64,000 bases of DNA, from assembly GCA_964276095.1 (NCBI GenBank), contig CAXYDR010000003.1:1116001-1180000 (forward strand). The letters are read 5' to 3'. Under the pieces are notes generated by a model that ran no database searches, was not told where the DNA came from, and saw only the letters and a list, made by a program, of their open reading frames with translations. The stretch is from GCA-2733415 sp964276095 (GTDB lineage: Bacteria > Bacteroidota > Bacteroidia > Flavobacteriales > Flavobacteriaceae). This document shows positions 1 through 8,425 of this stretch, piece after piece (the first letter of the stretch is position 1; the number at the start of each line of letters is the position of its first letter). The position numbers and the translations under genes are program-made.

Positions 1-71
1 TTAGACGAACTAAACTTTCCTGTTCCCGTAAACAACCTTGAGTTAAACTCTTTATCTGCTATTTGTAACAT
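1..71 (-). CDS. thiG: Thiazole synthase ThiG, N-terminal fragment cut by the window edge
   Basis: The 23 codons before the window edge read MLQIADKEFNSRLF and then TGTGKFSS, which is the usual start of ThiG. ThiG makes the thiazole phosphate moiety of thiamine from deoxyxylulose phosphate, dehydroglycine and ThiS thiocarboxylate in the cytoplasm. The ATG (71-69) lies two bases after the thiE stop, so this is the distal part of the thi operon, and thiH would be expected beyond coordinate 1. The rest of the gene is outside the window. Identification is strong despite the short fragment, because both the motif and the position fit. Confidence 0.85.
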   Translation of the reverse strand, partial: MLQIADKEFNSRLFTGTGKFSSS

Positions 72-73
72 TC

Positions 74-727
74 TTATTTTTTATTTTCTCCTGGCTCCCA
101 ACGTTGCTCTTGTGTTGGACCACCGTTTATAATTTCCTTAAATTTCGAGATACTATTGAAGTCACGAGTAATTTCTTCAGAAACAGCAATTCCATGAACA
201 CCTGTAATAATAATATCCAGTACATCATTTTGAGTTATTCCTCCAATCGCAATGATTGGTATATCAGTTTTTAACTCTTTTAGTATGGTTAAATATCCCT
301 TTTCACCCAAAACAGGACCTAAATCATCTTTTGTCTTCGTAAAACGGAAAGGCCCTAAACCTATATAATCGACTTTTTTGTCAATAAGTGTTTTACAATC
401 TTCTAAAGTATTGGCTGTCCCACCTATAATTTGCCAAGAAGCTAATTCCTTTCTAGCAATAGTTGGGCAAATATCTGATTTTCCTAAATGCACACCATCC
501 GCCTTAAGCTCAGCTGCAACTTTATAATAATCGTTAATAATTAAACGTGTCTGAAAACGTCCTGTAATTTCTTTTGCTTTTTTTGCAGTTTCTAAAACTG
601 TTTTATCATCAAATTCTTTTAAACGCAACTGCACCAATTCAACCCCAGATGCACAAGCTTTTTGAATATTTTCTAAATGTTCTTCTGGAGTTTCTCCTTG
701 TGATATATAATGTAATTTACTTATCAT
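74..727 (-). CDS. thiE: Thiamine phosphate synthase ThiE
   Basis: The 217-residue protein couples hydroxymethylpyrimidine diphosphate with thiazole phosphate to give thiamine phosphate. It is a TIM barrel with the family landmarks: QLRLK (33-37, substrate lysine and arginine), ND (65-66), DGVHLG (77-82), a GLGPF strand (123-127) followed by TKTK, and the phosphate-binding GGI (162-164). The usual IGVS-THT segment reads IGGTANT here, a mild deviation. Length is normal for ThiE. It starts one base after the thiD stop and ends two bases before thiG, so it is tightly packed in the riboswitch-led thi operon. Of the two ThiE-like genes here, this one has the better conserved active site and is probably the functional synthase. 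Confidence 0.92.
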   Translation of the reverse strand: MISKLHYISQGETPEEHLENIQKACASGVELVQLRLKEFDDKTVLETAKKAKEITGRFQTRLIINDYYKVAAELKADGVHLGKSDICPTIARKELASWQIIGGTANTLEDCKTLIDKKVDYIGLGPFRFTKTKDDLGPVLGEKGYLTILKELKTDIPIIAIGGITQNDVLDIIITGVHGIAVSEEITRDFNSISKFKEIINGGPTQEQRWEPGENKK

Positions 728-728
728 A

Positions 729-1496
729 TTATTTTTTTGAATGAAAGCCCAATAGACTTTTATTAGAACTTAAAAATTTCTCTGTGTATCTTTTCCCTCT
801 ATAACAGGCTTTTAATAATGGAAAGTCTAAAGCCAAATAACTTGTAATTGCCGAAGACAATACACAACCACTACCATGTTTTTCAGAACAATTTTTCAAC
901 TTCGGATTTACACTAAACTGTTTACCTTCAACAGTAAAAAGCTCATCTTTCCCTAATTTATCTGGATGATGTCCCCCTTTTAAAAACAAATTTGTTTTAC
1001 TACTTATATAAGCAATTGTCTCTTCTATGTTTTTTTCAGGGTACAACTGCTCTATTTCATTATAATTAGGAGTTAATAAATAGATTTTTTCTAATATTTT
1101 ACCCAACTTTTTATCAGAATCACTCGAAGTGACATTAGAGTGAAAATTAAAATTAGAACTTGAAGTTAACACCGGATCTAACACAATTTTTACTTTCGGA
1201 TTTAGATAAAGTAATTTATCTACTAAGACAGACAATACCTCCCAATTTTCTACAATCCCAATTTTAACGTAATTAATTTGAAATCGTTTAAACAATACTT
1301 CAATTTGAGATAAAACCACCTCAACAGTTATCCAGTGACATGTTTTAAAATCTACATCATCTTGAATAGTATTCGCAGTACAAACTGATAACCCATAACA
1401 TTTTAAAGTTTCAAATGTTTTGACATCGGCAGTTAATCCAGCTCCATTAGATGGATCGAGACCTGCTATGGTTAATATATTTGGTCGTTTTCTCAA
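729..1496 (-). CDS. thiD: Hydroxymethylpyrimidine/phosphomethylpyrimidine kinase ThiD
   Basis: This ribokinase-fold kinase phosphorylates HMP twice to HMP diphosphate, the pyrimidine substrate of ThiE. The 255-residue protein shows the N-terminal substrate motif GLDPSNGAGLTAD (12-24; usually GxDPSGGAG, so an Asn replaces a Gly) and the C-terminal anion-hole and catalytic stretch KHGSGC (206-211). The start is a TTG at 1496-1494 whose last bases overlap the TGA of the upstream ThiE/TenI-like gene (TTGA), so translation is probably coupled. No ATG nearby would keep the N-terminal strand. Length is typical for a stand-alone ThiD. Confidence 0.9.
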   Translation of the reverse strand: MRKRPNILTIAGLDPSNGAGLTADVKTFETLKCYGLSVCTANTIQDDVDFKTCHWITVEVVLSQIEVLFKRFQINYVKIGIVENWEVLSVLVDKLLYLNPKVKIVLDPVLTSSSNFNFHSNVTSSDSDKKLGKILEKIYLLTPNYNEIEQLYPEKNIEETIAYISSKTNLFLKGGHHPDKLGKDELFTVEGKQFSVNPKLKNCSEKHGSGCVLSSAITSYLALDFPLLKACYRGKRYTEKFLSSNKSLLGFHSKK

Positions 1497-2092
1497 ATTT
1501 TTACTGAATCACATGTTCGTATTAACTCCACAAAACTTTCAATAGGGTTTTCTGTATTCCACACTCCTCCTAAAACTCCAACTCCTTTAAATCCTAGTTT
1601 AAAAGTTTCGGGTATTGTTTCTGCATTAATACCACCCATACCGATAATTAATTTATCTATAGTACTTACATCAAAACCTCTTCCCTCATACCCTTGTTTA
1701 GATATTGAAGAAAACACTGGACTTAATAAATGGTAATCAAATTCAAACTCACAACATTCTAATTCCTTAAGCTCATGGAAGGAAGAACTAATCGTTTTCC
1801 CAAACATGTTTAATTCTTTAAAATAATGCCCTGGATTATCTATATGATCCCTTCTTTTTTGCTCCTGAAAATGAATTCCTTTTATATCATACTCATTAAT
1901 CAATTCATGAAAATAATGAACCACAACTCTGTTATGATACTGCTTATCTATCTGATTTAAATACTCACAATGTTCTTCGTAAGACTTATTTGGTTTGCGT
2001 AAATGATAATATTGTAATCCTTTCTGGAATAATTGATTCAATATTTCAATTTCATTAGAAACATCATTTTCTGGCGCTATTAAAACAATCAT
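1493..2092 (-). CDS. ThiE/TenI-family protein (second thiamine phosphate synthase-like gene)
   Basis: The 199 residues form a divergent ThiE/TenI TIM barrel: YYHLRKPN near residue 28 in the substrate-strand position, GIHFQ in the DGVHLG position, LLSPVFSS in the GxGPIF position, and IIGMGGI followed by GVGVLGG at the phosphate site. Several ThiE catalytic positions are changed, notably HLRK for QLR-K and the missing ND pair. TenI proteins are thiazole tautomerases in Bacillus; a second ThiE or a TenI-like tautomerase role are both possible, and the operon position between thiC and thiD supports either. It begins with ATG after a 149-bp gap from thiC and ends in a TTGA overlap with thiD. Confidence 0.75.
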   Translation of the reverse strand: MIVLIAPENDVSNEIEILNQLFQKGLQYYHLRKPNKSYEEHCEYLNQIDKQYHNRVVVHYFHELINEYDIKGIHFQEQKRRDHIDNPGHYFKELNMFGKTISSSFHELKELECCEFEFDYHLLSPVFSSISKQGYEGRGFDVSTIDKLIIGMGGINAETIPETFKLGFKGVGVLGGVWNTENPIESFVELIRTCDSVKI

Positions 2093-2200
2093 TTTATTGT
2101 ATTAGAGGTTACTTCTATTTATTTTACAAATATATCCCTAAATGCAAAAGAATTTACATTCAAGAATTAATTATTAATTCACAAAACTACGAGTAAAATA

Positions 2201-2224
2201 TTCCCATACTTTTCAGCATGGGAA
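2201..2224 (-). other. Stem-loop between thiC and the downstream thi genes
   Basis: TTCCCAT and ATGGGAA arms enclose a 10-base spacer just beyond the thiC stop. On the minus strand the following bases are TATTTTAC rather than a clean T run, so this is at best a weak terminator; it may instead be a processing or stabilising hairpin that sets thiC output above that of the downstream genes. The rest of the 149-bp gap shows nothing recognisable. Confidence 0.45.
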
Positions 2225-2241
2225 CTTCCTAATTTGTTCTG

Positions 2242-4101
2242 TTATAAATATACTTCTGAACCTTTCTCCTTAAACTCTTTAGATTTCTCTTTCATTCCTT
2301 TCGCAATAACTTCGTTATCTATAATTTCATTTTCTGCAGCAAAATCTCTTACTTCTTGAGAAATTTTCATAGAACAAAATTTTGGTCCACACATAGAACA
2401 GAAATGAGCAATTTTAGCTCCAGCTGCTGGCAAGGTTTCATCGTGATATTCACGAGCACGTTCTGGATCCAATCCTAAGTTAAACTGATCCTCCCAACGG
2501 AATTCAAAACGAGCCATACTTAAAGCATTATCTCTATGTTGAGACCCTGGATGACCTTTCGCTAAATCAGCCGCATGTGCCGCTAACTTATACGTAACAA
2601 CACCTACACGTACATCTTCTTTATTTGGTAAACCTAAGTGCTCTTTTGGCGTTACATAACACAACATCGCGCAACCGTACCAACCAATCATCGCAGCTCC
2701 AATCCCTGAAGTAATATGATCATAACCTGGAGCTATATCAGTTGTTAAAGGTCCTAGTGTGTAAAAAGGAGCTTCATCACAAACTTCTATTTGCTTCTCC
2801 ATATTCTCTTTAATCATGTGCATTGGCACGTGACCTGGACCCTCGATAAAACATTGCACTTCATGCTTACGAGCAATTTGAGTTAATTCTCCTAGGGTTT
2901 CTAATTCTGCAAACTGCGCTTCATCATTCGCATCTGCTACAGAACCCGGACGTAAACCATCTCCTAGCGAGAAAGCAACATCATAAGACTTTAAAATCTC
3001 ACAGATATCCTCGAAATGCGTATATAAGAAACTTTCTTTGTGATGCGCCAAACACCACTTAGCCATAATTGAACCTCCACGAGAAACAATTCCAGTAACA
3101 CGTTTAGCTGTCATTGGCACATAACGCAATAACACACCGGCGTGAATAGTAAAATAATCCACACCTTGCTCTGCTTGCTCTATTAAAGTATCACGGAAAA
3201 TTTCCCATGTTAAATCTTCTGCCACTCCATTTACCTTTTCTAAAGCTTGATAAATTGGCACTGTACCTATTGGCACTGGAGAGTTTCGTACAATCCACTC
3301 ACGAGTTTCGTGAATATTTTCACCTGTAGATAAATCCATGATATTATCTGCTCCCCAACGGCAAGCCCAAACTGCTTTTTCCACCTCCTCTTCAATAGAC
3401 GATGTTACAGCTGAGTTACCAATGTTAGCATTTATTTTTACCAAAAAATTCCTACCTAAAATCATAGGTTCAGCTTCTGGGTGATTTATGTTTGATGGGA
3501 TTACTGCACGACCCCTTGCAACTTCTGAACACACAAACTCTGGGGTTATTTTATCTGGGATAGAAGCGCCAAAGTGTTCACCTTTGTGTTGCTTTCTAAT
3601 TTCAGTCATTTCATCTATTCGTTGATTTTCACGAATAGCGATATATTCCATTTCTGGTGTAATAATTCCTTTTTTAGCGTAGTGTAACTGAGTTACATTT
3701 TGCCCTTTTTTAGCACGCAAAGGTTTTTTCAATAACTTAAAACGCATATGATCTAAACTAGCATCATTTAAACGTTCATTACAATACTCCGATGTAAAAG
3801 AATCTAATTGTTCTACATCACCACGATCCATAATCCAGTTTTCACGAATTCTTTCGATACCACTGTGAACATCAATTTTTCTACTAGGGTCAGTATATGG
3901 TCCTGAAGTATCATAAACAGTTACAGATTCATTTGGCGTTTTCTTCTTCGTCATCGAATCAATGGTATCGCTTAACGTAATTTCACGCATCGCAACTTTA
4001 ATTTGCGGGTGAATTTTTCCGCTCACATAAATTTTATTCGAATTTGGAAATGGGTGTCTTGTAATCCCATCTTGTTTTGGTGCTGTGTCTTTATTTTTCA
4101 T
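2242..4101 (-). CDS. thiC: Phosphomethylpyrimidine synthase ThiC
   Basis: ThiC is a radical-SAM enzyme that rearranges aminoimidazole ribotide into hydroxymethylpyrimidine phosphate. The 619-residue protein has the long N-terminal extension of bacterial ThiC, the barrel core with the GGDxM-class region replaced by SLGDGLRPGS, and the C-terminal 4Fe-4S motif CSMCGPKFC (Cys568, Cys571, Cys576). Length matches full-size ThiC. It is the second gene of the operon, following thiS by about 85 bp, and the TPP riboswitch upstream of thiS should control it. Identification is essentially certain. Confidence 0.97.
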   Translation of the reverse strand: MKNKDTAPKQDGITRHPFPNSNKIYVSGKIHPQIKVAMREITLSDTIDSMTKKKTPNESVTVYDTSGPYTDPSRKIDVHSGIERIRENWIMDRGDVEQLDSFTSEYCNERLNDASLDHMRFKLLKKPLRAKKGQNVTQLHYAKKGIITPEMEYIAIRENQRIDEMTEIRKQHKGEHFGASIPDKITPEFVCSEVARGRAVIPSNINHPEAEPMILGRNFLVKINANIGNSAVTSSIEEEVEKAVWACRWGADNIMDLSTGENIHETREWIVRNSPVPIGTVPIYQALEKVNGVAEDLTWEIFRDTLIEQAEQGVDYFTIHAGVLLRYVPMTAKRVTGIVSRGGSIMAKWCLAHHKESFLYTHFEDICEILKSYDVAFSLGDGLRPGSVADANDEAQFAELETLGELTQIARKHEVQCFIEGPGHVPMHMIKENMEKQIEVCDEAPFYTLGPLTTDIAPGYDHITSGIGAAMIGWYGCAMLCYVTPKEHLGLPNKEDVRVGVVTYKLAAHAADLAKGHPGSQHRDNALSMARFEFRWEDQFNLGLDPERAREYHDETLPAAGAKIAHFCSMCGPKFCSMKISQEVRDFAAENEIIDNEVIAKGMKEKSKEFKEKGSEVYL

Positions 4102-4185
4102 TGTTGATTAGTTGTTAGTTTTGAGCAATGTGCTTTTCAACTAATTAATATTTATTCGTGGATTATAAATAACTGTGATAGAGAC

Positions 4186-4389
4186 TTAACCTCCCTGTGT
4201 TGCCTGAATTAATAACACGTTATCATTTTCAAAAAGTAGTGTTGACCCCCAGTCTAGTTTAGTTATGATTTGATTATTGATAGCTATAGCAATGCCATCT
4301 CCTTTTTGATTAAGGATTTGCAAAAGCAATTCTAATGAAGTTTGATGAGCGACTTCTTTAATTACATTATTTACATATACAGATATCAT
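4186..4389 (-). CDS. thiS: Sulfur carrier protein ThiS
   Basis: The 67-residue ubiquitin-like protein ends in the diagnostic Gly-Gly (ATQGG), the site that is adenylated by ThiF and converted to a thiocarboxylate before sulfur donation to ThiG. The beta-grasp pattern MISVYVNN and then LLLQILNQK is typical. It is the first gene after the 4572-4649 riboswitch, about 180 bp downstream of the aptamer, and starts the thi operon. No thiF is present in the window, so it may lie beyond coordinate 1. Confidence 0.93.
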   Translation of the reverse strand: MISVYVNNVIKEVAHQTSLELLLQILNQKGDGIAIAINNQIITKLDWGSTLLFENDNVLLIQATQGG

Positions 4390-4571
4390 AGTTCACAATT
4401 TATTATTTATAATAACTATAAACTTTAAATGCAAAACCTGATAAAAAGACTTCTCTAACCAACTTAGGCACAAGACCATAAATTAGCTAAAAGCTTTATT
4501 TAAGAAACAAATAATAGGGAGATTTCAACCCTCAAATTAGGATTAAAAATAGTAGAATCAATAAAAATTCG

Positions 4572-4649
4572 ACTTTTCCCTACGGCTGTACTAACAACAT
4601 CAGGTTCAAAGGGTATTTCTCAGCATTATTTAAAATGCACCCCTAAAGT
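4572..4649 (-). promoter_or_regulatory. TPP riboswitch of the thiS-thiC biosynthetic operon
   Basis: On the minus strand the order is ACTTT (P1), AGGGGTGC, GCTGAGA, TACCC, TTTGAACCTGAT, a GTTAGTAC arm, CAGCCGTAGGGAA and AAAGT (P1 partner), matching the THI-box consensus. P1 pairs 4645-4649 with 4572-4576. A -7-like TATATTTA (4665-4658) lies 8 nt upstream of P1, so the transcript should begin almost at the aptamer. The leader continues about 180 nt to thiS; a short AGGG/CCCT hairpin at 4516-4532 followed by a T-rich stretch could be the expression platform, but this is weak. In the remainder of the 4390-4841 gap (4666-4783) nothing else is recognisable. Confidence 0.93.
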
Positions 4650-4783
4650 TTACTTCGTAAATATACTAGTTTAATTTTTAAATTAGCTATTCATGAATGC
4701 CCTTTATATCTTTTATTTTCTAAATAAAATTACTATTAGTATATCCACAAAAGGATTAAGCTTGACTTCAGGTATAAATAACA

Positions 4784-4819
4784 AAAAAGCCAAATCATAT
4801 GAGATATGATTTGGCTTTT
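4784..4819 (-). terminator. Intrinsic terminator of the TonB receptor gene
   Basis: The hairpin AAAAGCCAAATCATAT / ATATGATTTGGCTTTT with a three-base loop is followed by T residues on the minus strand, 23 bp beyond the receptor stop. The flanking A and T tracts mean it could also work in the other direction. Confidence 0.85.
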
Positions 4820-4841
4820 AATCTTAAAAAAAAAGAATGTA

Positions 4842-6959
4842 CTAGAACTTCAATGTAGCTCCTAATAAGAAATTAGTTGTTGCTTGTGGGTAATAATAAA
4901 TATAACCCCCTCCATAATCTGCTCCATTTGAAACATACTCTCTATTAAAAATATTATTAACTAATCCTGTAAACAAAATTGATTTAAATATTTTTTTAGT
5001 TTTCAATTCATAACTAACGTTAAAATCATTTACAAAATAATCGGCAAGAATTGAATCTTCATCTTCAACATTATTCATGTATTGCTCACCTACGAATTTA
5101 GATAACAATGATAATTGAAGATTATTAATTGGCTCAAAAACTATAGCATTACCCGCTACAATTGTAGGTGAGTATGAAATATCAGTATCTCCTATATTTA
5201 CTAACCCAGCAGAAGTTGAGTTAATAAAGTCTTTGTTTTTATTTACACTAACCGAGATATTTGGTAATACACTAAGCTTTTTTAGAACCTTAATATTTGC
5301 ATCTATTTCTATCCCTGCTCTAAAACTTTTCCCACTATTAGCTCTAATTGGCGTACCAACTAAATCAAGAGCACCAGTATTTACTAGCTGATCCTTATAT
5401 CCCATGTAATAGAAATTCGCATTTATAGTAGCTTTTTCTTTTACAAATCTCCATCCTAATTCAAAATCATTTAACTGTTCTGGTTCTGGATTTCCATTTT
5501 TATAATCACCTCTATTTGGCTCACGATTTGCTCTTGCAAAAGATGCATACACATTGTTTTGATCGTTGATCATGTATGTTAATCCAACTTTTGGGTTAAA
5601 AAATGTAAATGAATCGTCTACATTTAATGTTCTAGAATTATAGTTTATAGTTCTTACTTGTAAATCACCATATACTAAAAACTTATTATTCAATTTAATA
5701 TTTGCTTTTGTAAAAAAGTTTACATCGCTTTTGTATGAAATATTGTCATCATAACGATCTCTTAATTCACTATTACTTGCATTTCTTGCCCAGATAATTT
5801 CAGTATAATGTGCTCCTTCATAATAAGATCCGGATCCACCAAAAGTAATATCAAGTTTGTTTTTTTTATAATTTGCATTTGCGTTTAAAACAAAATAGTC
5901 ATTATCCAACCATTTTCTTCTTACCAAGTCAGTAGTACTTACAGTTGTTCCTCCAATAACAACATCCGAAAGGTTGTAATCCGCAAAGTCTTGATTATTT
6001 TTATATTGTTCATAATATCCTCTTCCCCAAGTATAATTAGAACCTACCGTTGTAGTCCAGTTTTCTCCAATTTTCTGAGTCCAATGTAATTGGTAATGAT
6101 CCTGCTTGTAATTATCTTCTTCTTTGTCGTAATATTGAGTTAAGCCGTTTAAATCAGTATATTCTCCAGCAGAATTATATGTTCTATCGTTATCTAGTTT
6201 ATCACGATCAATACCATTCCAAGACTGGTAAGTAACTTCATGACCTCCAAAAGCAAGTGCTTTAATTAAGGTGTTTTCTCCTACATAAGTACCTTGTAAA
6301 AAGTAAGAATCTAAATCAGAAGAAGCTCTATCAACATATCCATCAGATTTAATTTTTGATAAACGTCCTGAAAGTTCAAAATGATTATTTAATTTTCCAG
6401 TACTAAATTTTGCGTTATGTTTTCTTGTTCCAAAAGAACCAAAACTATTTGCAATTTCAACAGAAGCACTGTCTTGTACTACATCAGTAAGAATGTTTAA
6501 ACTTGCTCCAAAAGCACCTGCTCCGTTAGTTGAAGTACCAACACCTCTCTGTAACTGGATATTTTCAACAGAAGATGAAAAATCTGGCATATTAACCCAA
6601 AACGTACCTTGGGATTCTGTATCGTTATACGGAATACCATTAATAGTAACATTAATCCCTCTGCTATCCGTTCCTCTAACTCTCATTCCAGTATATCCAA
6701 CACCTGCTCCAGCATCAGTAGTTGTAACTACGTTTGGCAAGTAATTTAAAAGCACAGGAATATCTTGTCCTAAGTTTCTTTTTTCAAGTTCTTTTTTTGA
6801 TAAATTCGAATGAGTTACAGGTGCATCAGCACTAACTCTTACAGAGTTAACCAAGACTTCATCTAGTTTCTGAACTGTTGTTGAATCTTTAGGTTTTTCT
6901 TGAGAAAACACACTAGTTGCTAGTGCAAAAATGCATAAAAAAGTAAGTAGGTTTTTCAT
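4842..6959 (-). CDS. TonB-dependent outer-membrane receptor, predicted thiamine uptake
   Basis: The 705-residue protein has a signal peptide (residues 1-19, cut after VFSQ), a TonB-box/plug region with the plug motifs RVRGTDSRG and QRGVGTSTNGAGAFGAS, then a beta-barrel ending in the usual terminal Phe (GATLKF). It lacks the carboxypeptidase-like N-terminal domain of SusC-type receptors, fitting a siderophore/vitamin-type receptor. A TPP riboswitch (7111-7174) directly precedes it and no other gene shares the transcript, so import of thiamine or a thiamine derivative is the natural inference; TPP-riboswitch-linked TonB receptors are known in Bacteroidetes. Substrate specificity itself cannot be read from the sequence. 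Confidence 0.88.
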   Translation of the reverse strand: MKNLLTFLCIFALATSVFSQEKPKDSTTVQKLDEVLVNSVRVSADAPVTHSNLSKKELEKRNLGQDIPVLLNYLPNVVTTTDAGAGVGYTGMRVRGTDSRGINVTINGIPYNDTESQGTFWVNMPDFSSSVENIQLQRGVGTSTNGAGAFGASLNILTDVVQDSASVEIANSFGSFGTRKHNAKFSTGKLNNHFELSGRLSKIKSDGYVDRASSDLDSYFLQGTYVGENTLIKALAFGGHEVTYQSWNGIDRDKLDNDRTYNSAGEYTDLNGLTQYYDKEEDNYKQDHYQLHWTQKIGENWTTTVGSNYTWGRGYYEQYKNNQDFADYNLSDVVIGGTTVSTTDLVRRKWLDNDYFVLNANANYKKNKLDITFGGSGSYYEGAHYTEIIWARNASNSELRDRYDDNISYKSDVNFFTKANIKLNNKFLVYGDLQVRTINYNSRTLNVDDSFTFFNPKVGLTYMINDQNNVYASFARANREPNRGDYKNGNPEPEQLNDFELGWRFVKEKATINANFYYMGYKDQLVNTGALDLVGTPIRANSGKSFRAGIEIDANIKVLKKLSVLPNISVSVNKNKDFINSTSAGLVNIGDTDISYSPTIVAGNAIVFEPINNLQLSLLSKFVGEQYMNNVEDEDSILADYFVNDFNVSYELKTKKIFKSILFTGLVNNIFNREYVSNGADYGGGYIYYYPQATTNFLLGATLKF

Positions 6960-7044
6960 ACGATTATAGTATAATCGAATAAAAAGAGGTGATTATTCTT
7001 TTTGTAATTTAGTTAATAAAGAAATATTCTAATCAAAAAACACC

Positions 7045-7056
7045 AGGGTTAACCCT
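7045..7056 (-). terminator. Possible expression-platform hairpin of the receptor riboswitch
   Basis: A small perfect palindrome AGGG-TTAA-CCCT is followed on the minus strand by GGTG and a run of six T, about 55 nt after the aptamer and 85 bp before the receptor ATG. It may be the terminator that the riboswitch controls. The stem is short, so confidence is low. Confidence 0.4.
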
Positions 7057-7099
7057 CTGATTATTTTTTTAATAAAAATAAAACTCATCAATTCAAAAT

Positions 7100-7174
7100 G
7101 GCGACTATCGCCTCCCTAAACAGCATTACCTGTTCTAGGTTCATTGGGTATGATCTCAGCCTTAACGGCACCCC
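7100..7174 (-). promoter_or_regulatory. TPP riboswitch upstream of the TonB receptor
   Basis: Reading the minus strand: GGGGTGCC, GGCTGAGATCATACCC, AATGAACCTAGA, ACAGGTAATGCTGT and TTTAGGGAGG, the full THI-box order. It is followed at once by a GGCGA-tag-TCGCC hairpin (7100-7112). A perfect -7 element TACATTTG lies at 7197-7190, so the RNA should begin near 7185, inside a CCCC...GGGG inverted repeat (7171-7189) that overlaps the aptamer 5' strand. The rest of the 6960-7259 gap holds only the candidate platform hairpin at 7045-7056. Confidence 0.93.
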
Positions 7175-7259
7175 TTTTCGAGAACGGGGCAAATGTATGA
7201 ACAAAAATTAATAGGAATTTAATTTTCTTCACTTTTTTTTCTTGAAAACACTCTGCTTT

Positions 7260-7832
7260 TTATACATCGATTATATTTTTAAGAAGTAAATCAATTTGCT
7301 GGATTGCTTTGTTGAGCCTAGATTCTTTATTTCCAGATAGAATAATATATGGTAACTTATGTTCATCTAACTCATTTTTAAAATGATCAAACATTTTTTT
7401 TCGATCACTACCTAAACTCCTTACTGAATCATACTCCCAAGGAATATTAATATCAGTTAAAAGATATAAGTTGTAATGGTTATTAGTCGCACTTTTTTTT
7501 AAGATATCTGGACAATATCCATCATATATAAATTCAGAATATACTTTTGTTTCTAACAAATTGGTATCATAAAATAAAATACCTTTTGCCTTATCAGAAA
7601 AACTATTCTCCAATTCCATTTGCCCTATTGCAATTGGCAACACATCTTCCTTACTAAGTAAAATGTCTTCCTTTAATTTTTCCTCTGCATAAGCTCGTGA
7701 AAATTCGGGCACCCAAAATGAATTATAATGTATTGCCAATTGCTTCGCAAGTGTAGTTTTACCTGTTGATTCAGGTCCAAACAACACAACTTTTATGCAA
7801 TTACTCTTTCTTTGTCTAAGCTTTTCTTCCAT
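7260..7832 (-). CDS. NadR-like P-loop kinase, candidate thiamine or vitamin kinase
   Basis: The 190-residue protein resembles the ribosylnicotinamide kinase domain of NadR: Walker A GPESTGKTT (19-27), the WVPEFSRAY motif (40-48) and a YDTNLLET acidic segment near residue 97. It lacks the NadR nucleotidyltransferase and HTH domains. Its ATG lies 40 bp inside the 3' end of the PnuC-type permease gene, so the two are translationally linked, and both sit behind a TPP riboswitch. PnuC import of nicotinamide riboside depends on NadR phosphorylation for trapping; by analogy this kinase may phosphorylate imported thiamine. Nicotinamide riboside kinase remains the alternative, but TPP control argues against it. 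Confidence 0.75.
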   Translation of the reverse strand: MEEKLRQRKSNCIKVVLFGPESTGKTTLAKQLAIHYNSFWVPEFSRAYAEEKLKEDILLSKEDVLPIAIGQMELENSFSDKAKGILFYDTNLLETKVYSEFIYDGYCPDILKKSATNNHYNLYLLTDINIPWEYDSVRSLGSDRKKMFDHFKNELDEHKLPYIILSGNKESRLNKAIQQIDLLLKNIIDV

Positions 7833-8425
7833 TCTAAATAGCCGAATACGGCAAGTACTGTAAATATAATATATAGAAAACTTGATAAGGTATAGCCTTT
7901 GTAAAAGTATAAAGGAATTGAAATTACATTCCCTATAAGTAAGTATATCCAGTTTTCAATTTTTCGTTTTGCCATTAACCACATTCCAACAAAAAACATT
8001 CCTGTTGTAAAAGTATCAACATAGGCCGTCCAATCATTCCATTTATCAAAAGCATTATATATTATATAAATAAAAAAAAGTGTTCCTATAAAAATAAAAA
8101 ACGCTGTTAAATGCTCTCTCTTGGTAGTATATGAAATAGGTGTTACGTGTGTTTCATCTACTTTTTTAGTCCAAATATACCAACCGTAAATACTCATTAC
8201 AAAATAATATACATTTACAATCATATCACCCAATAATCCCCATTTAAATAGCAAATACACAAACAACATTGTGCTTACTATACCAGTAGGAAAAACCCAA
8301 ACTTTATTCTTTAAAGAATAAAGTACTGAAAAAATACTGAACACTATAGCGATGACTTCTATGGCTATATTTAAAGTACTATAACCAGAATATTGGCTAA
8401 ATAAAAACTCAAAAACTTGGTTCAT
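7793..8425 (-). CDS. pnuT: PnuC/PnuT-family vitamin transporter, predicted thiamine permease
   Basis: The 210-residue inner-membrane protein has about seven hydrophobic segments and the family signature around residues 65-90, with aromatic-rich YYFVMSIYGWYIW followed by KK. Length fits PnuC/PnuT, which carry out facilitated diffusion of nicotinamide riboside or thiamine. TPP-riboswitch control and the upstream thiamine-binding YkoF-like gene point to thiamine (PnuT subtype), an inference from context. The gene overlaps the upstream gene by 17 bp and the downstream kinase by 40 bp, giving a compact three-gene operon. Confidence 0.85.
   Translation of the reverse strand: MNQVFEFLFSQYSGYSTLNIAIEVIAIVFSIFSVLYSLKNKVWVFPTGIVSTMLFVYLLFKWGLLGDMIVNVYYFVMSIYGWYIWTKKVDETHVTPISYTTKREHLTAFFIFIGTLFFIYIIYNAFDKWNDWTAYVDTFTTGMFFVGMWLMAKRKIENWIYLLIGNVISIPLYFYKGYTLSSFLYIIFTVLAVFGYLEWKKSLDKERVIA

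Noticed and set aside
6493..6744. 83-codon plus-strand ORF inside the TonB receptor gene
   Set aside because: It is antisense to a well-supported plug-domain region and has a low-complexity Pro/Leu/Val composition with no family resemblance.
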